This document shows, piece by piece, positions 1 to 13,300 of a stretch of 20,000 nucleotides of DNA (positions are counted from its first letter, which is position 1; each line of letters begins with the position of its first letter). The position numbers were made by a program, and so were the translations under genes. The notes under the pieces were generated by a model. The model was not told where the DNA came from and searched no databases. It worked only from the letters and a program-made list of their open reading frames with translations. The DNA is from Chondrilla cf. caribensis (Eukaryota; Porifera; Demospongiae; Chondrillida; Chondrillidae), in assembly GCA_964020155.1 (NCBI GenBank), contig OZ026546.1, forward strand, positions 4,552,900 through 4,572,899, written 5' to 3'.

Positions 1-528
1 CCTTTATTGCCAGTCTCAGCTCCCCCGACACTAGTATACTATTGATAGGAATGAACAATGAGACTACAGTCAACATTGAAGATGATGAAATGATCACAGT
101 TTTCTTCCAGGAGGATTCCTACAGTTTCTCAGAGAGAGTCGGTGAAGCTGTAGTTACTGTATATGCTGACCTACCTACAGGAGGACTAGCAGTTATCATT
201 ACGTTGGGAGTGCACATTACCAACTGGACTGCTATAAGTAGGAATTTCACAATATGTTCATGTGTGGCTGAAGGTACATTTAAACCAAAAATGTAAAATT
301 ATTTTCCTACTTAACATGACATTGTAGGTCCAGCTGACTATGATGACAGTCTGATGTATGTTACTTTACACGCCACAACTAACAATATGACAACAGCAGA
401 GTTGAGGATCACAATTCATGATGAAGACATTTTGGAGAGAGATGAAGACTTTACCATCATGCTCGATACCATGGAGACCAGGGTTAACATTGCCAACTCA
501 ACATCAGTTGTCATAGTGAATGATGATG
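1..528 (+). CDS. Calx-beta domains 1 (end) and 2; exons 1-2
   Basis: Exon 1 (1-237, cut by the window edge) and exon 2 (328-528), both ending in phase 1. The first 28 codons are the C-terminal strands of one Calx-beta domain, ending [12 protein letters not shown]. The next domain starts at ITVFFQED, runs through the strand with consensus [10 protein letters not shown], crosses the intron inside a T-A-I-S-P-A-D-Y motif (family consensus GTA..SDY), and ends IVNDDG. The acidic EDD/DDG turns are the positions that bind calcium in Calx-beta domains of Na/Ca exchangers and integrin beta-4; calcium binding here is inferred from them. Exon 2 is about 96% identical to exon 5 (8 mismatches in 201 nt, counted by eye). 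Confidence 0.88.
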
Positions 529-3500
529 GTGAGTAATACTAATAACTACCCAAAATCCCATTTGGAAAACATTATCCATAATATATGGAGGCACGAAATA
601 TGTATACTATAATAGCAGCGTGGCAGCAAATAATATTAATAATATTCTTATCATCACACTAAACAATGATGGTGAGATCTCATACAAATGACATGACATC
701 TTAGCAAATTCACATTACTTGCCCTGTATCTGTATTACATGTTTCTACATACTTGTGAGTTTATACATACAAGTGAAATTAAGCGTCCTTATGGTGTGTA
801 CGTGCATGTATATGTGCATGTATATGTTTATATCACCACATTTGGAATGAGAAAATACAACAAATTCATGTTTTTCTCTTGTAGTAATCAATGTCAAATT
901 CAATATCACTGAATACAATGTCATTGAAAGTGAACAGACAGTTATGCTCCACCTTGTGGCTAATGAGACAAGTGAATTTGACTACATTGTGACTCTGATG
1001 TTAACTGATATCAGCACGGGTGAGTAATATTATTGATGGTTACCATATCACGTTTCAGAAAATATACTACTATAATACCGTGATTCTTAATAGATGTCAG
1101 TGACCACAATGTGACAGGACCCATCAGTGTGGAAATTCCAGCAGGAAGTACTAGTGCCAGTGCGGTGATAGCTATTGATGATGATGTGTACGAGAGCACT
1201 GAAAGATTTCAAGTGGCCATCACCTCCACCAGTGATGAGAATGTACTCATAGGAAGGAACAATGAGACGACAGTCAACATTAAAGATGATGAAATGATCA
1301 CAGTTTTCTTCCAGGAGGATCCGTTCAGTTTCTCAGAGAGTGACGGTGAAGCTGTAGTTACTGTATATGCTGACATACCTGCAGGAGGACTAGCAGTGAA
1401 CATCACATTGGGAGTGAACATTACTAATGGGACAGCTATAAGTAAGGCTGAAAGTGCTCAAGAATCCAATTTATACAATGCTCTCATGTGCATATTTTAC
1501 CTGTATAGGTCCAGCTGACTATGATGCCAGTCTGATGTATGTTACTTTACTTGCCACAACCAACAGTATGACAACAGCAGAGTTGAGGATCACAATTCAG
1601 GATGAAGACATTTTGGAGAGAGATGAAGACTTTACCATCATGCTCGATACCATGGAGACCAGGGTTAACATTGCCAACTCTACATCTGTTGTCATAGTGA
1701 ATGATGATGGTGAGTGGATATTGAGGAACACGTATCAGCGTCCTTCATTACTCTGGTCAAAACAGAATCACCTTTATCAATTATTCCTTTTCCATTTAGT
1801 TTTGTTGATTGACCTTGAAACACGTGAAATAGAAGCTGATGAGAGAAATGGAACAGTTACATTGAGGTTGATTGTAAATGGGACAAGTGAATTTGATTAC
1901 AACATTGACTTAATAATCAATTATGTTTTGACAGGTGAGTGGACACTCATTTTCGATTCAATTTTTAACGATTGGTTTTATATTGGTTTTCTAATGTGTA
2001 TGTGCAAGCATTATGTGAGATAATTATTGGATCTAATCATTTCAATTACATGCAGATTCTGATGACTACAACATAACATCACCATTTCAAGTGGAATTCA
2101 CTGCAGGCAGCATGAAAGCCAGTGTAGTAGTGTACATTGACGATGATGTGTATGAAGCTGATATGGAGACCTTTATTGCCAGTCTCAGCTCCCCCGACAC
2201 TAGTATACTTTTGATAGGAATGAACAATGAGACCACAGTCAACATTGAAGATGATGAAATGATCACAGTTTTCTTCCAGGAGGATCCATTCAGTTTCTCA
2301 GAGAGTGACGGTGAAGCTGTAGTTACTGTATATGCTGACCTACCTACAGGAGGACTAGCAGTTAACATCACCCTGGGTGTGAACATTACTGATGGGAATG
2401 CTACAAGTGGGTATATACTATACTAGTTAGCATGTAGCACAAAGTGCATAATGTCCATATCTCATGATATTATTTTGATAATGCCAACACTATCATTCTA
2501 TAGGTCCTATTGACTATGAGTCAAGTCTTTCTACTGTTACCATTTATGCTACAACAAACAGTACCACAAGGGCCGAGCTACGCATCACAATTAAGGATGA
2601 AGACATCATGGAGAGAAATGAAGAGTTCAACATTGCATTGACTACCATGGTGTCAAGGGTCGTGATAGCCAATTCTACTTCAATTCTCATACTGAATGAC
2701 GATGGTAGGTTTTTGAAAGTAATAGTCTGAGTGGTGCACATTCTTGTGTACATGTTCATGTTTATACAGTACATGCATATGGATATGAATTAATTGGAGT
2801 GTATTATTATTATGTAAGTTCATGCTGCATAACAGTCAAGTGACATGCATACGTATAATATCTCAGTGAAGTGGCAGAGTCATCTACACACTAACATAAT
2901 ATATTGCACACGCATAAGTCTGCTTTACAATGTAGCCTTACATATATATGTATAATGGGAATATTATTGAATCATAATTAATCCAGCAAAGCATTGATCC
3001 CATCCTTTTCCTTGAAAATTGGAATGGGTGTGTGTTATACACATCAGCCAATCTTTTCATTACAAATACACAGTACAACATGTCCAAGTAACTGAATGCA
3101 ATGTGTACCTTTAGGTTTACTAATGCCAAGCGGAAACCTCACCCTTGACTGTGGAAACCAGCAAACCTTTGTGTGCAGTGTAAATGGGAGATCAGCTGGA
3201 TGGACTATCACTGGATTGAATGGGATACGTTTAACAGGAAACACTGCACACTCAGCAGTCACACACATTACCAGGATCACTACTAATGATACAAGTGACA
3301 TCACTCAATCCTCCACCATCACTATCACTGGGTTTGACACTTTGGACAATGGAGGAACAATTCAGTGCATCAATCTAGAGGATAATAGCATCGGGGGAAT
3401 TGCTACCATATCAATAGGTTAGCTGCATAATCACAATATTAAAATAGTAGCTAAATTAGATAATATTATTAATCAGGTAACGTGCAAATCATGCCTTCTA

Positions 3501-6500
3501 TTGCAAACATTAGTTATTATTTTTGCTACAGTTGATATGTTGTTATCTCTATTCTAGGTATTCCCTCATGTTTGATGAGTGTGGAAGCTATTGTGAATGA
3601 TAGAAGTGATGTTATTGACGTTACATGGCTACAATCCAATGATAGTCATCCAATCACATCCACTACAGTCACCTACTGTCCTACATCATCACCAAACTGT
3701 GGGAATAGTATAAACTGTACCAGTCCATGTACTATTGGTGGACTAGATCCTGGTACAGAGTATCAGTTTACAGTTATTCCAAACAACAACTGTGGAAGTC
3801 CTACTGGATGTCCTGAGAATACAACCATTGCAACTACAACATGTACGTATGAATAATAAAATGGACTAAGTATCAAAATCAATTAAGATTAATACAAAAT
3901 ATGCAATTATATGTACTTTGTGCATGGCTTAATGTGTTCCTTTCTATCTTATGCAAAGCTCCTCCTGTTATTGCTCCTGTTGGTGGGAATGCCATTGCTG
4001 TTAATATTGAAGACAATGTTCTCTTTCAATTTGAGATCATCAGAGCTAATCCTCCAGTTCTAAGAGACAACATCACATGGAGCCTCTCCACTAGCAGTGG
4101 ACAACTGTCACTGAAGTGTGAAAACACAACAGAGTAAGTATAATTACCTTCCACCCTACATGCAGTATCTCTCCTAGCTGTATATTCATGTATACATTAA
4201 TTTTACCAACTTTTTATCTATAATTAAGGACGTGAATACTTCATGCTCAAAAAAAGAACATCATATGTACAATAATGAATACAATAATAATGTACATAAC
4301 TCATATTTTCCAACAATTGCCTGTTGGCTAGCTTCATGTTGTCCTCTTTTCTGGTTAATTCACTCAAAGGTACAAATTCTCCAATGATTGCTTGAGTCTT
4401 CGTGTTCTCAACATACAACTGACTGACAGAGGGACCTATACTGTGATTGCTGTAAACAGAATAGGGACAGGATCAAGTACTATCAGCATATCAGTCAGTG
4501 GAGGTTAGATATGCATGCACTACAGACTATTTCCTTTTCTATAAAAGCATCATATACATAGTGGCATGTACGTACATATATATTACTATTCTAATGAATA
4601 AAGGTGTGATGATGATGGACAAGCTGTTACTAGCCTTAGCTTGTCAACCAAATATGGAAAGTTGGTAGTTGGTAACTGGTGGTGGTATGGGATGCTTGTG
4701 ATGATACTGCATGGGAAAATGGTGAAACAAATTTGTCAGCTAGATATGAGGCTCAATATGCATTCAACTGTGCCCTATCAAATAGTTTAATGCTAGAGGA
4801 ACAGCTACGTCCCTATCTGGAATGGGATAATATCTTAGGGAGCATGTGTTCGCAAATCAATCATGCTGTTGGAATTTTTCTACTTGACAAGGTGGAGAAC
4901 ACCATTTGGGAACCTTGTGACAAGATTGTGGCCATCGTGTCACAAAGTTACTAATGATTATGTGACATGATTGTGATGAACATGTGACCAATTGTGACAA
5001 TCATGTAGCAAGTATGTTACCAGGTTACAACAATCACATATAATATGACAAAATGTGAGAAGGTTGTGACAAGTAATAAAATGATTGTGTATTTTGTGAT
5101 TCACAAAAAACACTATTAACACCCATTTACAGGCCAACCGACTATTTCCACACATTTGGAGAACACCACTCTTGTGACTGGTAGCAATCACACTTTTGTG
5201 TGTGCGGCACTCGGAGACCCTGCACCAACCTTTGGATGGAGGTTCAATGGGGACAGAATACTCCAGGACACATCAAAATACAGCAACTCCACCAACAGGA
5301 CTCATAGCTTACTCACAGTATACAATTTGATGGTCAGCGATGATGGAGAGTACACCTGCCTAGCAGCTAACAGATATGGAACAGACAGCACATCAGCTGA
5401 ATTGACAGTCCTATGTGAGCATCAATATTGCTGTTTAAGTTATAATAGTTATAATACATCTAACAATTGATAATCCAACAGTTATTATCAAAATTCCTAG
5501 TAACAGTACAATGTTCACATGGCAATTCTCACTATTATAGTTCACCCACAACTAGTTGGATTCCCATCATCAGTTCGCAGTGTAGTGGTAGGAGAGGATT
5601 TGGTGGTATCCTGTACAGCCGAGGGAAGACCAACTCCTGGCATTTTATGGAAAAAGAACAATACTGTTCTCAACAGTTCTCAGAGTGAAAATATCCTCAT
5701 TTTGTCTTCTAACGGAAGGAGTGAACTAGCAATCACTAATGTCACAAACTCTGACAGTGGTGAGTACAGCTGTACAGCAGTCAACCAGGTTGGAAATGAC
5801 ACACGCTTTTTTCAAGTGAATACAATTGGTAAGCTTGTTGGTATAGGGCAGTCGAGTTGTGATAAAAATACATAATATAACACTAATTATATGCTTCTGA
5901 CAGCCGTGTATTCAATCATTAGGATTGGTATACACATCTTGTGATTTATCAAACACTATAACTACATTTGTTAGATAAGATTGCAGATTCTGAGAGTGAT
6001 CCCCGTCCTAAAATGTGTCCTACTGTTCATACTTCAAATACAGTGTACTTTCCATTTTATGTAGTGAGACCAACAATCACTGGAATCAACATTAGGGCTG
6101 ACTCTGTACCAAGAGGTTCCATCTCTCATAGAGGAAACATTAGCATTGAAGAATTTTCCACAAACATCATATTCACCTGTACAGCCAATGGCATGCCTTT
6201 GCCAGAGATTGAGTGGTTGTTTGATGGAACTATTCTCTCCAGCGATAACAGAATAGCTGTAGATAGTAATATGGTACCTTCTGAAGATGGAAGTGGTGGA
6301 TTTAGTGAATCCACTCTCACCATCAGCGCTCTAGAGTTGAGTTACAGAGGATTGTACACATGTAGAGCAGTGAGTGGCAATGTGTCACCCATTCCTGGAC
6401 AGTCAGCAGTGACCTTTGAACTCACTGTCTCTGGTGGGTTACCTAATTAAAACATGCACACACCCAAATACTCAAACACATACACAAATTCTTCACTTCA

Positions 6501-9500
6501 AAAAATACAAATTTACTTTCCTTTCATGTAAAGATGAATTGATTTTAATATCTACTTTATCCATCTATCTTATTAATATACAGCTAGAAATGAGTGTATG
6601 TCCAATCCGTGTAAAAATGGGGGAGTATGCATCGATGGAATTGGTGACTACAGCTGCATCTGTAGACAAAACAACTTGATTGTTTACAGTGGAAAAAATT
6701 GCACAGAAGGTATGTACAAAATGTACATATGTACATGTATAATGGTATTAATCATTGATTTGATTGAACAGATGGAATGTACTAGACAAAATTCTATGTT
6801 TTCCCATACAGTTCTAGATTTGAGTTCCCCTCCTAGCATCACAACCCAGCCAACAGGGAGGAAGGATAGGTTATTTGACAAGGTTACCCTTACGTGCAGT
6901 GCAGATGGTAATCCCGATCCAGTCATAAGGTGGTACAAGGACGGCGTAGCCCTGGAGGGTCCTCAGTCTGTGGGTGGAGTGTACACTATTGACAGGATCA
7001 AACCAGAGGACAGGGGAACCTACCACTGTCAGGCCACTAATACAAGAGGGACTGCAATCTCTGTATCAGCGAAAGTCTTGATTGAAGGTGATGAATATAA
7101 GTGATTCTATATTATTATTTGACTTTAATTGCATTAGCATAATGATATTATATAATATATAGTTAGTGGATACTATGTATGTATATGGCTATATATATGC
7201 TATGGAATTTATACAGGTATTGTGCAGTTCACAGTTGAAATTGATGAAATGGGAATGAGGAGGAAACGGCAGATATTCAACACACAAATCATCTCTGAAC
7301 AAGTATTAATTATTACTATTAGTACAGTTACTGTAAAAGGTGTACAGGGAGCAATATTTCATGGTTACACATTGCCACAGACTGGGTAAATTCCAGTATA
7401 GTTTAATTGTCTACTAAACTATCCAGTTGTGCAAATGGGCAACCATATATCCCTCTCATTGTAAGATTCAAAGTATCTTATTTGTAATGTACAGGGTTGA
7501 ATTCTGACATTAAAACTAAATGATTAAATTTCCAAATCATTCTTTACCTTCAGTTGAGTCTACTAGCAGTGGGTCAGAAGATTGGAGGTACTGGTAACGT
7601 ATCTGCAGAAATAGTATCACTTGTGCCTGTTGAAGGATCTAATGCAGTCATAGTGACTGTGAACACCAATAGCACACAACCTCCAGCAGTACTGACTGAG
7701 ATATTAACAGAGCCAATCATAGTGCAGTTTGCAGAATACTCAGATATCATCCAAAACATCTCCTTTGTGGTGGAAAGTGCTGAACGCTTCGGTGAGTGTC
7801 AGTGAGATTTAATTAGCTTTGTTCACATATGGAATGTGGAAAATATCAGTAGTGCTCATTGTTCCTAACGCACTTAATGAATATAATATTATTCCTCTGT
7901 CATTAAGATGGTTGTCCAGTGGAGGTAACTACCAACTGCAGCAATATTGCCGATATCACATGGCCAGAGACAGAGATTGGTGATGAGGCCTCTGTTCGGT
8001 GTCCATGTGGACCAGATGATGAGAACCCTCTACCTCCACAGTCAGTAGCTACCAGGAGGTGTGTAGGAGACTATGAGAATGGAGCAAGATGGGTGGACCC
8101 TGAGTGTGCAGAGTGTCAGTTCTCAGCAAGTAGACTGGAGCTGTGTGAGCTATTGCAGGTATAAGAGCTATGTCTTTATGTGGATGTATAAAATTAAGAC
8201 TTGCTGATATTAGCAGCTATCATTGCAAAGTAAGGTTCCTCAACTTATATAATACATAAGATAAAGAACATAAATACAAACCCTTACATGCCATGATATG
8301 ACACAAAGGCTAGAATGTGCACTTGTCTTGACTACATAAGAACATGTAGAAAGTATTATACTACATATAGATGACTGAAACTAGCATACAAGTATATGAA
8401 TATCCACTAGGTGGACAGTGCTGCCCAGGTGGCAATGGCACTTGCGAACATCACTGACGTAACAGAAAATGTTCAAAGTGAAGATGTTGCTATAGCATCC
8501 ACACTATTGCTCCGTGTTGCTGATTCTACGGATGTTCAAGACGTGGAAGTGAGTATCCACAAACATCAATAATATATAATATAATATGATACTGTCCATA
8601 CATAGAAACAGATATATATTTGGTGTGCATTACTTCATGGGCATAATACACAAAGATTAATTCAGTAATCAGGAAAACAGTCAACATAGTAGAATTATTA
8701 TGCTTCACTAGACATTACATTAATCCCCAATAACCACCAGGTACGAGATGATTTCCTCTCCACTGTGGACAATATTGTGGCAGTTGATGATGAAGAACTT
8801 AGATTGAGCAATGAACAAACAGGCTCAACCAACCGGTATGGTATCATGTTGTATCACAAGTAATATTATTAACATAATGAAAGTATGGGAGTGAATAGGT
8901 AAATGATGAGCACCTTTTGGGTATAGCTAATGGCCAAAGGGTTTTACAAAGTTGACCTGGTTCAGACCTTACTTAGATTATGAATCAACTTCTGAAATGC
9001 TTCCCGTAAATGGCCTACAACGTTCCCCATGTACGTAGCTACATACCCAGTATGAGGGAGAATACATATATAGAAATATGTAAATAGGAACACCAAGCAT
9101 GCACCTTCTGTTGTAGCTCATGGTCAAAAAGTTCATTCTAAGCTGATATTTGTCTCATACCTAGCTTAGATTGAACTTTTCTGCTGTATAAGAAATGTCT
9201 GGCATAGTTAATTGCAGAGGGAGCACATTAGGCTGGCAGTTGGTCCAGACCTAGCTGGAGGTATGAACACCCCATATTTTAGATCAGGAATTTAATTCTA
9301 AAGCACTCTTCATCTCCGTATGTGACCTGTAACCCTTGGTAGTGTATATTAAGTGTAATAGTTAATAGGTATTATACTATTTCTGAGATCAGGATATTTA
9401 TTACACACTTGGTATGCCTACCTCTGATCAACACAGGATAACTGAATCCTTGGATAGAGTAGTGGATGCAATACCACTACCTGAGAATGACACCAGTGGA

Positions 9501-10265
9501 AATGCATCTATCATGCTGTCATTTCGCAATTTTGCCATTCAAATACAACAACTGCCACAGGATAACACATCATTCACACCAAATTTGACTCAACTCATTA
9601 TGGGCATAGGAGACATGAGCAATACTATGTCCAATGAAAATGTGAACACCACAGGGTCTGTCACCCTACCTCCCGAGCTGACCAATTTCCAGTCGGTTGC
9701 ATTTGCAGTGTTTCTGAGGACCAGTTTGTACCCTCCAAGTAATGTCAATTCTTCAGTTGGGAGTATCATCATATCCGTCTCAATCCCAAATCAAATAGTG
9801 GATAATCTACAAGAACCAGTGAACTTTATATTTGAAAAGAATGAGGTGAGGTCAATTAATTTTATAACAAGAATTGTGAGTACATGCAGCCCTCAGCTAT
9901 TTGGCATTGTACATACACACAACTTACATAGATGTACAGAGACATATACAGAAATGTACCGTGCTATACACTGCAAGGGTCGTCCAATGAATGGCTTGTC
10001 AGTAAATTTACAAATCAACTATCAAACTATAATATATATAGCTATAATAGAATATAAATACCTATATAAACAGTAGGAATGGTGAACTCTATATAAGCCA
10101 TATACGATCAGAAGTAACTACTTTAAAAAGAATGATCGCTGAAAATTGTCTTAACTGACCTTTCCTGCTATTGTCCATAATATTATATCCATTGTGACAA
10201 TCCTACTGTGGAAGCATCTAGAATTGACTGTAATAGTTACATATGCATGCACAAATACACACACA

Positions 10266-10307
<42 letters not shown>

Positions 10308-13300
10308 CATATTATTTTTGCACAATTACATTAACACACAGACAACCCTTTATGCTCTTCCACGTTGTCTGCAAGCTTTTCTCTACACAATAACACACGA
10401 TCCATAGTACTGGCAGGAATATACATACACATTTGTATTACATCAGTTTACTATATAGTATTAATATTATTAGTAGTAGGCAGATAACTAAGTTGTTACT
10501 GTAGTACTGGAGATTTGGTTTATTAGAACAATCATATCAATTTTACATAAACATAAATTAATGCAAATTTAATTAATTTTACATACGTCTACCTTTAGGC
10601 TTCTAGAAACTTGGGAGCCAATGTCAACTTGACTTGCACATTTTGGGATAGAGAAGAAAATGGTATGTGGGTATTATACCCTGAATCAATCCATTGATAT
10701 ATATATATATATATATATAATATACTGTGTCTAATAAAGATAACAATCAAATATTTTGGTGCAGACAACAATGGAGATTGGAGCTCTCGAGGTTGTGTGC
10801 GTATTAATAATGATGAAGACCAGGAAAATGTTACTTGTCAGTGTGATCACCTGACCAGTTTCTCCATTTTGCTCGTGAGTGTAAATATGCTGTGTAGGCA
10901 ATAAAAGGTAGTCCAGTAGTACCTGCAGACATGTCGATGGCGAGAAAGACCCACATCAAGATCAGTAACATATTATAATACAGTGAATATCTTGTAGATA
11001 TTCTGATGTAATTCCAATCTGGTGAATATGATGAATTAAGGAGATTGGTGGATTAACTGGGTACAATGCTGATTATAAAATATAATATTGGTACCGGGAA
11101 TTTGTGGCAGATTAACAAGAATTCACTGTATAATAATATTATGTGAACACTTTTGTTGAAACTATATAATTGAATAAATCATTTCAATCCGTTTAGTTGT
11201 GCAAATATTGTACTTCTTTCTATAATGTTGTCAATATACCATGAACATTGATTTACAGGATGTATTGCCAGAGACATCTACCCAACCACCGATTGTTGAG
11301 GAAATCCTAACTGTTGTGTCCTACATTGGATCTAGTCTGTCTGTGATTGCCTTGATTATAGCACTGGTCACCTACATTGCTGAAAAGTAAGTGTGTGCAC
11401 TGTTAGTACATGTATTAAGTTCCTGCATATATTATCTGTTTCTCCGTTTATGATTCACTCTGACTGTATTACATGTAATCATTGATAATGGCATACGTAT
11501 GTACAGGGTGCTTCATCATGAATGATACATGATACATATACTGTGATAGCCGTCCATTTCACAATAAACTCAGAATTCAAGATGAAATATAGAATATATT
11601 ATGTACATGCATTGATACAAGTTACTATTACAGTATGTTGGAATTCATAATTAATAATTGTATATATATATATTTACTTTTCATGTCAAAATATAGAATT
11701 TAATTCAATAGATTAGATTAAAATTCTGAAAGTTACAATCAATAACTTTATCATAAAATTACAATGAAATGGAGAATCTGATGTAGGATTGATTATTACA
11801 TTTTTTGATACTGTCTTTTCTACAGAGCATTGCACAAGGACCTCCACCTAAAGCTCCTCATCAGCTTGATGTTTGCTCTCCTTGGATTGTACTTGACCTT
11901 CATCATATCTAGCGCAGTGTCCTCCTATCAAGACCACCTACGAACCATCCCAGTGGTCTGTGGGATACTGTCAGCTCTACTGCACTACTTCTTCCTTGTC
12001 ACCTTCCTGTGCATGGCAGCCATTGCCATCAACCTCTATCGGAAACTTGTTGTAGTCTTCAATGCTGAAATTCAGAGCTATTTTCCTATAGCAGTGTCCA
12101 TTAGCTGGAGTAAGGAAGAATTATTTACATGTGATATTGCAATATTAAATACGACATGTCTAGTACATTATACCCTTTTTCTCCAGCATTTTACTCTACA
12201 CAATATTATATATCAAGAATTCAATATAATTCACTAGATAATTTTTACACCAAACTTTTTGACAGCTAACTGCTGTCTTCTTCAATGGTATGGAATACAG
12301 ATTGTGTGCATGCGTGCCTTTTATGCGTGTGGTGACAGGTGATGATGAGATGATGCATGTATAGCAATAAGGCGGGGGTAAAAAGATGTAAGAATAATAA
12401 TGAAAGTACAGTGGGGACTAAAATAGTTGTTTGTATGTGGTGGGTAATGTTCTATACCACACAGAGAACTTGGAACATTACCCACCACATACAATAAACT
12501 ATTTTAGTACCCACTTTACTTTCATTATTATTCTTATATATTACCTCCCACCTTATTATTATTCACACATCATCTAGGGCTAGTGAACTACATTGAATTC
12601 TCGATAAATGGCGACACCTAGCCGTTCAACAATTTTTTACACAATGTAATGTTTTCTGCATGTTTTTTTAATTATTCAGTTGTTCCAGGATTCATTGTTG
12701 GATTTTCAGTTGCTCCCGACTATACGTATTACACAGGGGAACGCATACCCTAGTGAGTGATTAAAGTAATAATATGTTAATTCCTTAAAATGACATAAAT
12801 TAAGTTAAAATAAATACATATACGTCCCATTGCCATGGTAATGATATAGTTCTACATGGGATTTAGTGGTGATGCAATCCCACAAGCAAATGTACCAAAG
12901 GACGGTGTCAATTAACCTATTATCACCTCTATAACTTCAAAGTAAATGTCAATGACATGAGTATTTGCACAATACCTCAGGGGAGACAAGTTAGTCACCA
13001 CCCAATTACTTGGATGATCACAAAATAGAATTACTCGAACTTTGGTCTGCTTCCCTTTCACATTCCTTTTTGGCTACTCTTACATAATATACCTGTTTTA
13101 TATTAGGAATATCTTTGAGGTATATCTTTTGGTCCAGTATACAAATCTTGAAATGCATTCAACCAAGCAATTATAATAATATGATCCAGCCTCACTTTCA
13201 AACAATGGAATTTCGTATTATTTATAATTGCATGCATTTTGATGCAATGGATGGATGTGATATCAATATCATTGGAATTCAATTGTTTTGAATCACTACT

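Noticed and set aside
1011..1421. Minus-strand open frames over the Calx-beta exons
   Set aside because: Antisense shadows of exon 4; the same shadow recurs over exon 7 because the exons are repeats.
4679..4954. 91-codon open frame inside intron 12
   Set aside because: No fitting splice sites in a compatible phase and no domain; removing it leaves a seamless phase 1-1 join between two Ig exons.
5968..6064. Upstream extension of exon 15 as an open frame
   Set aside because: Phase and the AG at 6063-6064 fit an exon start at 6065; the extension adds no domain sequence.
10208..10393. Open frame rich in His-Thr
   Set aside because: It is a translation of the (AC)n microsatellite in intron 23.
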